DNA from: Bacillus sp. 123MFChir2
GTDB taxonomy: Bacteria > Bacillota > Bacilli > Bacillales > Bacillaceae_G
NCBI RefSeq assembly: GCF_000383235.1
Contig: NZ_KB910933.1
Coordinates: 39,826 to 103,825 of the forward strand
Reading direction: 5' to 3'
DNA: 64,000 nt
Below the pieces are notes generated by a model. The model saw only the letters and a list, made by a program, of their open reading frames with translations, was not told where the DNA came from and made no database searches. Below are positions 25,295 to 33,771 of this stretch, piece by piece. The position numbers and the translations under genes were made by a program. How positions within the stretch are numbered: the first letter of the stretch is position 1; each line of letters begins with the position of its first letter.

Positions 25295-26361
25295 TCTTTC
25301 GCACCACCTTTTTCTTCTTTATTTCCTAGTAATAATTTAAAGCCACCACCAATTAAAAGGAGGGCAACGATAGATGTTTGGAAATAGCGATAATACAATT
25401 CGTTAATATGAATGTTAAATATAGTAGCGAAATAATCGTTTAAAATAGGAAGGAGTGTTTGATTTAATAAATAGTAGCCTCCTAACCCGATAAGTCCGAT
25501 GCCGAGCCATTTTTGATGATTAATAAAATAATCAATAATGGGTGTGTCTTGTAAGTCTTCTTTCCCGTATTTTGCAGTTTGCTGTAATGTATCAAAAAAG
25601 CTATAAAACCAAATAATAGGTACTAAAAATAAGAAGGCTGATAATCTTAATAAGTCGAGCAAATAAATAGCAAGTAAAAAAGCTGCCATTAACTGAAGAC
25701 CGCGGCGCTGTAAGCCTAAGTACATATGGCCTGCTCCAGGGAACATAGCTAAAATAGAAGCAAATGTTTTGCTCTTCTTTCCTTGTTCTCGGTGCTTTTC
25801 AAATTCTTCGAAAATAGTACAATCGATTATTATATCACCGCGTTCTTTTTTCTGTAGTTGCTGGACAACATCGAAGAAATTATAAATCCAAAGAACAGGT
25901 AAAGTAGCAAGAAAGATAAGAAAGCTTTCTTGATTTGTTAATAGTGTAACGAACATAATCATGCTACCTAGCCCTGTAAAAGCGACTAAAAATGTAAGCC
26001 CGCGTTGCATAAGTCCTAATTGAAAATGCCCAAGTCCAGGTACGATGGATAAGAGAATGATATAAAATCGTTCACTTTCACGTGCTGATTCTTGCGTTCG
26101 GTCTTTCTCTTTTTTCCATGACTGATTTACTATAGAAATAATTAAGTCTAGTAGGTTTATTCCCCATACAAGTGCTAATAAAAATACGATAAGGAAAATG
26201 AAATCGCTATACCCAAAGTTAATAATAAATCCTACCGCAGCAATGAATAGTAATAATGAACAACCACTATATATAATAAAACGCCCAATCCGCTGTAAAT
26301 ATAAATGGCCGAGCCCAGGGATTAGCCCTAAAACAAGCGCTAAAAAGGGATTTTTATTCAT
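25291..26361 (-). CDS. polytopic membrane protein with three PGLGH/TM2-like repeats (ECF operon)
   Basis: 356 residues. Three copies of a motif: IPGLGHLYLQRIGR (about residue 13), VPGLGHFQLGLMQRG (about 107) and FPGAGHMYLGLQRRG (about 208), each followed by a hydrophobic pair of helices and a W-x-x-N/S-F/L-x-D motif. The motif resembles the P-G-x-G-x-x-Y-L-G-x-x-x-x-G of TM2-domain proteins, here in triplicate. ATG with GGAGG upstream; overlaps the anti-sigma stop by 8 bases. By position it may take part in signal sensing with the anti-sigma factor; this is inference. Confidence 0.7.
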   Translation of the reverse strand: MNKNPFLALVLGLIPGLGHLYLQRIGRFIIYSGCSLLLFIAAVGFIINFGYSDFIFLIVFLLALVWGINLLDLIISIVNQSWKKEKDRTQESARESERFYIILLSIVPGLGHFQLGLMQRGLTFLVAFTGLGSMIMFVTLLTNQESFLIFLATLPVLWIYNFFDVVQQLQKKERGDIIIDCTIFEEFEKHREQGKKSKTFASILAMFPGAGHMYLGLQRRGLQLMAAFLLAIYLLDLLRLSAFLFLVPIIWFYSFFDTLQQTAKYGKEDLQDTPIIDYFINHQKWLGIGLIGLGGYYLLNQTLLPILNDYFATIFNIHINELYYRYFQTSIVALLLIGGGFKLLLGNKEEKGGAKE

Positions 26362-26806
26362 GTTTTGAACCTCCGTTCGTTTTTGTTGTGTGTACCGTTT
26401 TGTTTACAATTTGTTTTGAAATCGAAACCCCACTTTGTTTGGAAGATTTTTCAAAACTAGAAGTTACCGTGAAAATATAATGAAATAAACCGCTTGCCAT
26501 AAAAATTAACGTAGCTGCAGTTGCAATTATGTAGTGAATGAGCGTACTTTTTATTTGTTTTGGTTGCTTCCTACTCATTTTTTCTTCAGACTCTAAGGCT
26601 TCAAAGTTGATTTGCTCCATAACTTCATTTGTAAATGAATCATCATTTATCATTGGAAGGTTTTCATTCTGTTCATCAATGATCTCCATATAAAGTGCTA
26701 AACAATGATCACATTCATAAAGATGTTGTTCCATAGAGTCGCGTTCACTGTTTGATAGAAGGTCTAAAATATAATTACACCAAGCTTCTTTTGAAAAATG
26801 CGTCAT
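26354..26806 (-). CDS. zinc-finger anti-sigma factor (ZAS type)
   Basis: 150 residues from ATG 26806, which overlaps the sigma-factor stop (ATGA) and follows AAGGAGG; the longer frame from 26827 is not supported. N-terminal WCNYILDLLSNSERDSMEQH LYECDHC contains the H-x3-C-x2-C zinc motif of RsiW/ChrR-type anti-sigma domains. One membrane helix (LIHYIIATAATLIFMASGLF) and a short Ser/Thr/Lys outer segment follow. Would hold the cognate ECF sigma factor at the membrane until a signal, probably envelope stress, releases it. Confidence 0.88.
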   Translation of the reverse strand: MTHFSKEAWCNYILDLLSNSERDSMEQHLYECDHCLALYMEIIDEQNENLPMINDDSFTNEVMEQINFEALESEEKMSRKQPKQIKSTLIHYIIATAATLIFMASGLFHYIFTVTSSFEKSSKQSGVSISKQIVNKTVHTTKTNGGSKHE

Positions 26807-27372
26807 AAAAAATCTTCCTCCTTCCAATGTTTTTTAATCCATTTTCTTGCTCTGTAAAGTTTCATTTCCACCGTTTTGACTTCAGCATTTTGTTGAGCAG
26901 CAATTTCTTGATAACTTTTTTCTTCTAAGTAATGTGCGAGAACGACATCACGATAATTCTTTGGAAGTTCTCTTAGTTTTTGAGCAATCAACAATTTTTG
27001 CTCTTTCGTCAATAACAATGCCTCAATATTATGGGAGGATTTTATATCTTCCTGAGTTTTTTTTGATAAGGAGAGTTCTTCACTTTCCCTTGCTTTCTTT
27101 CTCTTATAATCAATGGCATGATTTGTAGCAATCCGTGTAATCCACGTTTTGAATCCGCGGAATTGATAATTAGGTAGAAAAGCGTGGATCTTTACAAACA
27201 CTTCTTGTGTGACATCTTGGGCATCTTCTTGATGTCTTAAAATAGCAAAAATAACTTGGAAAATATAATCGCGATATGTTTCTATAAGGATGCGGAAAGC
27301 ATGTTCACTTCCTTGTTGTGCTTTTTCAATTAATTGTTTTTCCTCAATTGTTCTCTCCCTCCTTTTTGACAC
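26803..27372 (-). CDS. ECF-type RNA polymerase sigma factor
   Basis: Sigma-70 region 2 (GSEHAFRILIETYRDYIFQV, EDAQDVTQEVFVKIH, FKTWITRIATNHAIDYKRKK) and region 4 (LRELPKNYRDVVLAHYLEEK, SYQEIAAQQNAEVKTVEMKL) with no region 3, hence ECF. About 181-189 residues. The annotated GTG at 27372 has no ribosome site and lies at or next to the expected transcript start. AAGGAGGG lies within the frame, eight nt before an ATT codon (27348) that gives the family-like N terminus EEKQLIEKAQQGSEHAF. A rare ATT start is therefore possible. First gene of an operon continuing with its anti-sigma gene. Confidence 0.9.
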   Translation of the reverse strand: MSKRRERTIEEKQLIEKAQQGSEHAFRILIETYRDYIFQVIFAILRHQEDAQDVTQEVFVKIHAFLPNYQFRGFKTWITRIATNHAIDYKRKKARESEELSLSKKTQEDIKSSHNIEALLLTKEQKLLIAQKLRELPKNYRDVVLAHYLEEKSYQEIAAQQNAEVKTVEMKLYRARKWIKKHWKEEDFL

Positions 27373-27374
27373 AT

Positions 27375-27412
27375 TCTATTATATAGACGTAAGAAATGTG
27401 AAGTCTCCCTAC
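27375..27412 (-). promoter_or_regulatory. likely autoregulated promoter of the ECF operon
   Basis: On the minus strand TAGGGAGACTTC is followed about 13-16 nt later by CGTCTATATAAT. CGTC is the usual -10 of Bacillus ECF sigma factors, and TATAAT overlaps it, so both ECF and sigma-A use are possible. Confidence 0.5.
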
Positions 27413-27536
27413 ACATGTTGTAAAAAAAGAATAATATATTTTTAGAGAAGGAGCTATATCAAAAAAAGTGTAAAAAAATGGTGTAGAGAAGTATATAATG
27501 AGCAATAGGGAAATGTTACATGGAGAAAGGATGTGA

Positions 27537-27563
27537 ATGTTAGTAGGAGAATTTCCATACTAA
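27537..27563 (+). CDS. possible leader peptide MLVGEFPY upstream of the response regulator
   Basis: AGAAAGGA lies six nt before an ATG that opens an 8-codon frame ending TAA at 27563. The regulator's own ATG (27569) comes five nt later and has no ribosome site of its own, so translation of the regulator may depend on termination at this leader. Confidence 0.45.
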   Translation: MLVGEFPY

Positions 27564-27568
27564 CAAAC

Positions 27569-28207
27569 ATGAAAATAAAAATATTAATCGCTGATGATAA
27601 CTCTTTTATTAGAGAAGGAATGAAGATTATTTTAAGTACATATGAAGAATTTGAAGTGTTAGAAACGGTAAATGATGGACAAGAAGCTTTAGCATATTGT
27701 AAAAAACATGAAGTGGATATTGCGCTTTTAGATGTTCGGATGCCAAATATGAACGGTGTGGAAGCAACGAAATTAATTTGTGAACAAACAAAAACAAAGC
27801 CGCTTATTTTAACGACATTTGATGATGATGAATACATTTTAGATGCAGTGAAAAATGGGGCAAAAGGTTATTTACTGAAAAATAACGACCCGGAGCGTAT
27901 TCGTGATGCGATAAAAAGTGTTCATCACGGCAATACTGTGATGCAAGATGTAGTTCTCGATAAAATTAAATCTAACTTACAAGGAAATAAAGAAGAAGGA
28001 TCAAAAATAGATAAGAGTCTTTTCACAGAAAGAGAGCTTAGTATTATTGCTCTGATTGCGAAAGGCTTTTCGAATAAAGAGATTTCAAAACAGCTTTTTA
28101 TATCAGAAGGGACGATTGCGAACTATATTACGTCAGTTCTGAATAAAACGGGCCTTGAGCATCGTACGCAAATTGCAATTTATTATTTAACAGGAACTGT
28201 GGAATAA
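27569..28207 (+). CDS. lnrK: NarL/LuxR-family response regulator (LnrK-like)
   Basis: 213 residues: receiver domain with acidic pair ADDN, phosphorylated Asp in DIALLDVRMP, and Lys in GYLLKN; then a LuxR helix-turn-helix (LFTERELSIIALIAKGFSNK EISKQLFISEGTIANYI). Would be phosphorylated by the kinase encoded next and activate the downstream ABC genes. ATG 27569 gives the natural receiver N terminus KIKILIADDN; the GTG at 27533 adds 12 unusual residues. Order regulator-kinase-ATPase-permease-permease resembles B. subtilis lnrJK-lnrLMN (linearmycin resistance) with the first two genes swapped. Confidence 0.83.
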   Translation: MKIKILIADDNSFIREGMKIILSTYEEFEVLETVNDGQEALAYCKKHEVDIALLDVRMPNMNGVEATKLICEQTKTKPLILTTFDDDEYILDAVKNGAKGYLLKNNDPERIRDAIKSVHHGNTVMQDVVLDKIKSNLQGNKEEGSKIDKSLFTERELSIIALIAKGFSNKEISKQLFISEGTIANYITSVLNKTGLEHRTQIAIYYLTGTVE

Positions 28208-28211
28208 TAAA

Positions 28212-29315
28212 ATGAATTTTTGGATGATTATTAGTAAGCTTATCGTTTTCCTTTACATCGTGTTTAGTTATGTCCATTCTAATGTTACAAATTTGCCATG
28301 GATTGTATTTACGTTACTTTTGTATCTTTGTATAAATGTTACGATCTATATTTTCAAAATAGATGCAGTGAAAAAAGTGATTATATTTATATCAATTGTG
28401 ACTATAGCTGTTTCGTATGAACAAATTCATCCATTATTACTGTTATTTTTACCGCTGAATTTATATGAATATACTTCTTATTATATACAGAAAAGAGAGA
28501 TGCTTCTTTTTATTATGCTTCTTCCAGTTATGTTTGCCCAGGAAAATATACGTATGACATACGGTTTAATTGCTGTATTTAGTTTTGTTGTTTTTACAAT
28601 GGCCAAGCTTTATATGGAAAGGCTATGTAAACTCGAATCAGAAAATGACATGATGCGCAAAGATTTGCAAAGGCTCACAAAAAACTTGAATGAAAATAAA
28701 GCATACATCAGACAATCGGAATACACATTTAAACTAGAAGAACGAAATCGATTATCACAAGAAATTCATGATAAAATTGGTCACTCTATGACATCTGCGC
28801 TAATTCAAATGGAAGCTGGGAAAAGGTTGATGGATACTGATAAGAAGAAATCGGCAGAGTTGCTTCAAAACGCCATCCATATTTCTAAGGACGGAATTGA
28901 GAGTATTAGAATTACGTTGAAAAATATGAAACCACCAACTGAACAAATGGGTATTCATCGTATGAAATTATTCATAGATGAATTTGCGGTGAAACATGAT
29001 ATGAAAATTTTATTTGTACATAAGGGGAATTTGGATGCTATTTCGCCGATACAATGGAAAATCATTGGAGAAAATGTAATGGAGGCGTTAACGAATGCTA
29101 TGAAATATGCTGAGGCCACAGCTGTTTCGATTGATATTCATGTGCTTAATACTGTTGTGAAGGTGCAAGTGAAAGACAATGGGAATGGTGTAACGCAAGT
29201 GAAAAAAGGGCTCGGCATTATTGGTATGGAAGAGCGTACAGCTTCTATTGACGGGACGATAATTGTAGATGGTACAAATGGTTTTTCTGTAACAATGCTA
29301 CTGCCGATACAATAA
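28212..29315 (+). CDS. lnrJ: sensor histidine kinase, HisKA_3 type (LnrJ-like)
   Basis: 367 residues: about five N-terminal membrane helices with hardly any extracellular loop, a linker helix, the HisKA_3 dimer domain (LEERNRLSQEIHDKIGHSMT, phospho-His), and an HATPase with NALTNAMKYAEAT-like N-box, DNGNGV and GLGIIGMEERT. Intramembrane-sensing kinases of this type detect membrane-active compounds. Starts five nt after the regulator stop. Followed by a terminator before the ABC genes. Confidence 0.85.
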   Translation: MNFWMIISKLIVFLYIVFSYVHSNVTNLPWIVFTLLLYLCINVTIYIFKIDAVKKVIIFISIVTIAVSYEQIHPLLLLFLPLNLYEYTSYYIQKREMLLFIMLLPVMFAQENIRMTYGLIAVFSFVVFTMAKLYMERLCKLESENDMMRKDLQRLTKNLNENKAYIRQSEYTFKLEERNRLSQEIHDKIGHSMTSALIQMEAGKRLMDTDKKKSAELLQNAIHISKDGIESIRITLKNMKPPTEQMGIHRMKLFIDEFAVKHDMKILFVHKGNLDAISPIQWKIIGENVMEALTNAMKYAEATAVSIDIHVLNTVVKVQVKDNGNGVTQVKKGLGIIGMEERTASIDGTIIVDGTNGFSVTMLLPIQ

Positions 29316-29364
29316 AAATAAGTGAGATGAATGATCTCATATGAAAAAAGTGAATATTCTCATG

Positions 29365-29408
29365 TAAAAAGAATGAACTTCTGCACTGAGCAGGTTCATT
29401 CTTTTTAC
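29365..29408 (+). terminator. terminator between kinase and ABC genes
   Basis: AAAAAGAATGAAC pairs with GTTCATTCTTTTT around a loop that contains CTGC/GCAG; T-run present. Confidence 0.8.
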
Positions 29409-29444
29409 TTATAATAACAGTAGAGAAACTGAAACAGGGGTGAA

Positions 29445-30386
29445 ATGATGAACGCATTAGAAATCAAAAACTTAACGAAAAAATTTGGTAATTTCATCGC
29501 AGTAGATAATATATCTTTAGCTATCAAACAAGGCGAAATATTTGGGTTTTTAGGTTCAAATGGTGCTGGTAAAAGTACAACAATTAATATGGTTGCTGGG
29601 TTATTGCGAGGTAACGAAGGGGAGATTTGTATACTAGGGAAAAATATAAAAAAGCATAACCGTTTTGCAAAAATGAACATCGGTATTGTTCCGCAAGACA
29701 TAGCAATCTACGAGGAATTAACAGCCTATGAAAATGTAAAGTTTTTTGCAGGATTATATGGATTAAGAGGAACGGAATTAAAAGCGAGAGTAGAAGATGC
29801 CCTTCAGTTTGTAGGACTTAGTGATAAGCATAAAAGCTACCCGAAAAATTTCTCTGGTGGAATGAAGCGAAGACTTAACATTGCTTGTGCAATTGCGCAT
29901 CGTCCGAAGCTAATTATTATGGATGAGCCGACAGTAGGAATTGATCCGCAGTCAAGGAACTACATTCTCCAGTCTGTTCGAAAGTTAAATGAAATGGGGA
30001 GCACAATCATTTATACAAGCCACTATATGGAGGAAGTAGAAGAGATTTGTACGAAAATTGCGATTGTCGATCATGGAAAGATTATTGCAGAAGGAACGAA
30101 AGGACAGTTAAAAGCGATTATTACTGATACGAAAGATATTTGGATTGAAGTAAAAGCAATTGAAAATATGGATGTAAACCAACTGAGGGAAATTAGTGGT
30201 GTTAAGGCTGTTCAAATAGAAGAAAACGTCATTAAAGTGAATTCTGATACTGGAGTGAATAATTTAAATAAAATCATTCAATATTTTATTAGTCACGATG
30301 TAGAAATACGATCATTAGAGGAACAGGCACCAAACCTTGAAACAGTGTTTCTGACGTTGACAGGAAGAAAATTACGAGATCAATAG
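29445..30386 (+). CDS. lnrL: ABC transporter ATPase (LnrL/DrrA-like)
   Basis: 313 residues. Walker [11 protein letters not shown]-loop [12 protein letters not shown], signature FSGGMKRRL, Walker [13 protein letters not shown], switch His in TSHYMEE, and a C-terminal ~90-residue domain as in DrrA-type drug exporters. ATG 29445 or 29448 with AGGGGTG upstream. Heads the ATPase-permease-permease block LnrLMN-like, which exports membrane-active polyketides in B. subtilis; actual substrate unknown. Confidence 0.87.
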   Translation: MMNALEIKNLTKKFGNFIAVDNISLAIKQGEIFGFLGSNGAGKSTTINMVAGLLRGNEGEICILGKNIKKHNRFAKMNIGIVPQDIAIYEELTAYENVKFFAGLYGLRGTELKARVEDALQFVGLSDKHKSYPKNFSGGMKRRLNIACAIAHRPKLIIMDEPTVGIDPQSRNYILQSVRKLNEMGSTIIYTSHYMEEVEEICTKIAIVDHGKIIAEGTKGQLKAIITDTKDIWIEVKAIENMDVNQLREISGVKAVQIEENVIKVNSDTGVNNLNKIIQYFISHDVEIRSLEEQAPNLETVFLTLTGRKLRDQ

Positions 30387-30410
30387 TAAATAGAAAAGGA
30401 GGTTCATCGC

Positions 30411-31520
30411 TTGAACATCTTCAATATTGCTATCACGCAAATGAAAAAAGAATATCGGGATTTAAGAACATTAGTTTTTATGTTAGCATTCCCAGTGGTG
30501 CTTATGCTCATCTTGGGAACGGCTTTAACAAATGTATTTAATGGTGACGGTCTCTCTATTAAAAATATACAAGTATTATATAAAGATGAAGCAGATAGTA
30601 AATTTTCGCAGTCATTTGAAGCGTTTATAAAAGAAACAAGTAAATCGGGAATTCGCTTTAAAAAGGTTTCAGCCGATGTAGATGGAAAAGAAGAAGTGAA
30701 ACGAAATAAATATGCTGGCTATGTAGAAATGAATCAAGATGGTGTGAAATTATATGAAAGTGATCGAAATAGCATTGAAGGAAGTATTGCCCAGGGAATG
30801 CTTACTACATTTGTCGATAAGTACAACGTAGCAGTTGAAGTCGTAAAAGTAGATCCTGGGAAAGTGAGTACAGTCATTTCAAGTGGAAATCATAAGGATT
30901 ATATACAAGAGACATCTTTACAAGCTGCTAAAAAACCAAGTTCCATGGATTATTATTCGGTTGTGGTGACGACAATGATTGCTTTGTACGCAGCGATGGG
31001 AGCGAGTTCTCTGATTCGAGAAGAGCGAGTACGCAAAACAGGAGAGCGTTTAATTGCAGCGCCTGTTAGTAAAGCGGAGATTTTCATAGGGAAAATATTA
31101 GGTAGTCTTGTCACAAATGGACTTTGTTTACTTCCTATTATTTTCTTTAGTAAGTTTGTATATCAGGCAAATTGGGGCGACCATATTGGCGTAGTGTTTC
31201 TTATTCTACTGACAGAAGTATTACTTGCGATTAGTTTTGGGTTAGGAATGGGATATATTATGAAAACAGGTGAGGCAGCTAGAGCGGTTATTATGGTTGT
31301 TGTACAGTTAGCTTCATTTTTTGGCGGAGCATATTTTGTAGTTGAAGAAAATACGGTTACAAATATGTCGCCATTAACATGGGCAAATACAGCACTTATG
31401 AAAATTATTTATGCGAATGATTTAGGAGCAGCATTTCCGGTAATTTCATTAAATCTTGGAATTGCAGCGCTGTTTTTATTGATTGCAATTATCGCATTAC
31501 GTAGACGGGAGGGGCTATAA
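30411..31520 (+). CDS. lnrM: ABC-2 type permease (LnrM-like)
   Basis: 369 residues: N-terminal helix (TLVFMLAFPVVLMLILGTAL), a ~130-residue extracytoplasmic domain and five C-terminal helices, the ABC2_membrane_3 layout. RVRKTGERLIAAPVSKAEIF IGKILG is the conserved cytoplasmic segment. TTG start with AAAGGAGG upstream. Partner of the next permease, forming a heterodimeric exporter. Confidence 0.85.
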   Translation: MNIFNIAITQMKKEYRDLRTLVFMLAFPVVLMLILGTALTNVFNGDGLSIKNIQVLYKDEADSKFSQSFEAFIKETSKSGIRFKKVSADVDGKEEVKRNKYAGYVEMNQDGVKLYESDRNSIEGSIAQGMLTTFVDKYNVAVEVVKVDPGKVSTVISSGNHKDYIQETSLQAAKKPSSMDYYSVVVTTMIALYAAMGASSLIREERVRKTGERLIAAPVSKAEIFIGKILGSLVTNGLCLLPIIFFSKFVYQANWGDHIGVVFLILLTEVLLAISFGLGMGYIMKTGEAARAVIMVVVQLASFFGGAYFVVEENTVTNMSPLTWANTALMKIIYANDLGAAFPVISLNLGIAALFLLIAIIALRRREGL

Positions 31521-31521
31521 T

Positions 31522-32667
31522 ATGAAAGATATTTTATGGCTCATACAAAAAACATTATCTGTACTTTTGAAAAATAAGAAAAGTTTACTTCTTATTATTG
31601 GATTGCCAATAGCAGGGGCACTACTTTCATTTCTTATTTATGGAAACGTAGGGCAGGGGACATTGCGTATTGGGGTTGTCAATTATGAAAATCAGTATAT
31701 AGCAAATGATACGGTGAAATTTATAGAAGGATTAGACCATGTAAAAGTAAGTAAAATTCAATCATCAGAAATCGAAGAAAACCTTGCCTCGAAAAAACTT
31801 GATGCAGTGATTACGTTAGACTCTGGTTTTTCGCAAAGTGTTCGTGATGGAAAACCGAGTCGTATTGAAGTCTCCTCCATTAAAGGTGAGCAAATCACAA
31901 GTTTTATCAAATCTTATTTGTATAATTATATTGATAATATAACGGCAATAAGTAAAGTAGCGCAAAATGATCAAAGTAAGTTTGATCAAATGTATACAGG
32001 TTATCAAAAAAATTCGTTCAAGTTAACAGCTTATACGCTTAAGGATACTTCGAAAAATAAAGATATGACGAATCAAACAGTTGGTTATCTCATGATGTTT
32101 ATGCTATTTTCAGCTGTGAACTTTTCAGAACTCATTTTGAAAGAAAAAGAAAACAGAACGTATTTTAGATTATTGTCGACACCGATAGATGGAAGAAAAT
32201 ATATATTATCTAACGTTGCAGTGAATATGGTTATCATGCTGGTGCAAATCATTGTAACGGTACTGTTTATGACCAATGTATTTCATATTGATCCCAATAT
32301 ACCGTTAATTGCTATGATTGGAGTATTGATGATATTTGGCTTAATCGCAATTGGTTTATCGTTAGCGATTGTATCTTTAGCGAAAAATTCAGCTTCAGCA
32401 AATGCAATGCAAAATATTATTATTACACCGACATGTTTGCTTGCAGGATGCTTCTTTCCATTTGATATTATGCCAGCATCAGTACAAAAAATTGCTGGAT
32501 TTCTTCCGCAGCGTTGGTTATTGGATACAATTACGAAATTACAGCAAGGAACGCAGTTTGTAGACCTATATTTAAACATTTTAATCTTATTCGCATTTGC
32601 CCTTTCCTTCTTCTTAATTGCTATTTATAAATTTGGGCGTAATAATGATGCAAGGAATTTTATTTAA
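31522..32667 (+). CDS. lnrN: ABC-2 type permease (LnrN-like)
   Basis: 381 residues from ATG 31522, one base after the previous stop; GAGGGG precedes. Same layout as LnrM: one helix, an extracytoplasmic domain, then five helices, with KEKENRTYFRLLSTPIDGRK Y in the conserved loop. Last gene of the Lnr-like block, followed by a long terminator. Confidence 0.85.
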   Translation: MKDILWLIQKTLSVLLKNKKSLLLIIGLPIAGALLSFLIYGNVGQGTLRIGVVNYENQYIANDTVKFIEGLDHVKVSKIQSSEIEENLASKKLDAVITLDSGFSQSVRDGKPSRIEVSSIKGEQITSFIKSYLYNYIDNITAISKVAQNDQSKFDQMYTGYQKNSFKLTAYTLKDTSKNKDMTNQTVGYLMMFMLFSAVNFSELILKEKENRTYFRLLSTPIDGRKYILSNVAVNMVIMLVQIIVTVLFMTNVFHIDPNIPLIAMIGVLMIFGLIAIGLSLAIVSLAKNSASANAMQNIIITPTCLLAGCFFPFDIMPASVQKIAGFLPQRWLLDTITKLQQGTQFVDLYLNILILFAFALSFFLIAIYKFGRNNDARNFI

Positions 32668-32742
32668 CAAAGATGTCAAAAAGAGGACGATTTGGCGCTA
32701 AGTAGTTCAGATAACGTGGAGAAACACTAGAATTAGCATTCG

Positions 32743-32785
32743 AAATCGAGTGTGAAATCGTACCGGTTTTATACTCGGTTTTTTA
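32743..32785 (+). terminator. terminator of the Lnr-like operon
   Basis: AAATCGAGTGTGAAATCG pairs over 18 positions with CGGTTTTATACTCGGTTT, using several G-T wobbles, 3-nt loop, then TTTT. Confidence 0.82.
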
Positions 32786-32920
32786 TTGATATGTAAAGGC
32801 TCTATCTGCTTTTGTTATCGAGTTAACAAGTAAAACAGCATACCGATTAGCAGGATGACAACAGTTATTGTCACTTCGTTATTTTGGGTGTGAAAAATAA
32901 ACAAAAAGAATAGGTGATTT

Positions 32921-33392
32921 ATGTTAAAGTATAAAGAGAAGGAAAATTTTTATTGTTCAGTTAATGGGTTCAGTTGGTTTAGAAGTCATTACAGGGAAGA
33001 GTTGGGATTCCAAAGACTTAGATGTTCATGTACCTGGTGATAAAAGAGGGTGGGAAGCGCCACCTGAACTATCTATACATAACTGGAATGATATTGTGAA
33101 AATCATGACTTCAATGGAATATAGCCTAATTGATTTGCATGAACATGAGTTCTCTAAAGAGGGATTATCAGTTGAGTTTGGTAGTATTGACACTTTACCA
33201 AATTTTGCAGGAGTACAATTAGGGGATTTAGAAATACATAAAAATGGAGACATAAAGTATTATTTACTAAATCCTGAGCAATATTTATGTGTTTACGAGT
33301 CTTCATCTAAGGATAGTTATCGAGCAGATAAAAATAATAATAAAGATATTAGAAAAATAGATTTCTTAAAAGGTATGATATATAATGACTAA
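32921..33392 (+). pseudogene. nucleotidyltransferase-like/uncharacterised protein, probably frameshifted
   Basis: The long frame (ATG 32964) reads MGSVGLEVITGKSWDSKDLD VHVPGDKRGW, then a 140-residue body. GSVGLE...DSKDLDVHV has the G-S...D-x-D arrangement of the nucleotidyltransferase fold. This ATG has no ribosome site and follows a stop. An ATG at 32921 with AGGTGA upstream reads LKYKEKENFYCSVNG and is one base out of frame, so a single indel in the A/T run near 32945 would join them. Function unknown; sequencing error possible. Confidence 0.5.
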
Positions 33393-33771
33393 AATTATTA
33401 CTAATTTTATTGTGCTAACGGAGTGCTTTAATTAAGAAACTCTTCTTAAAAAAGCTCAGAGCAATAAACGAGGGCACTAAAAAACTGTCTACTTTGAGTA
33501 AGTAACAGAATTTTTATCAATATATATCCATCAAAAAGAAGGTAATCCCCTATATACAGTAGGTGGTTATCTTCTTTTTCTCTTTTAAGGGACTTTTTCA
33601 GTTGCCTCCAATAAATCCTGAGCTTGTTCGCGTTAAGACTCTTCATCTGTGACTCCCGTATGTATATATAATAGTAAAAAAAAATATGAAATGACATGTA
33701 AACGAGCATGAAAAATAACTTCTGCTGAAATACTATGTAGAAATAATTATTTTGTGCGGAAGGAAATTGAA
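33393..33771. other. decayed intergenic region
   Basis: Holds a terminator-like hairpin (33533-33580, AAAAAGAAGGTAA with TTATCTTCTTTTT) and, on the minus strand just beyond it (33585-33650), a short frame reading REQAQDLLEATEKVP then stop, preceded by a stop in the same frame. This looks like the 3' tail and terminator of a lost gene. No other gene seen. Confidence 0.4.

Noticed and set aside
33446-33709. 87-codon minus-strand frame
   Set aside because: Its only recognisable part is out of frame with the conserved-looking tail REQAQDLLEATEKVP; treated as a decayed remnant.
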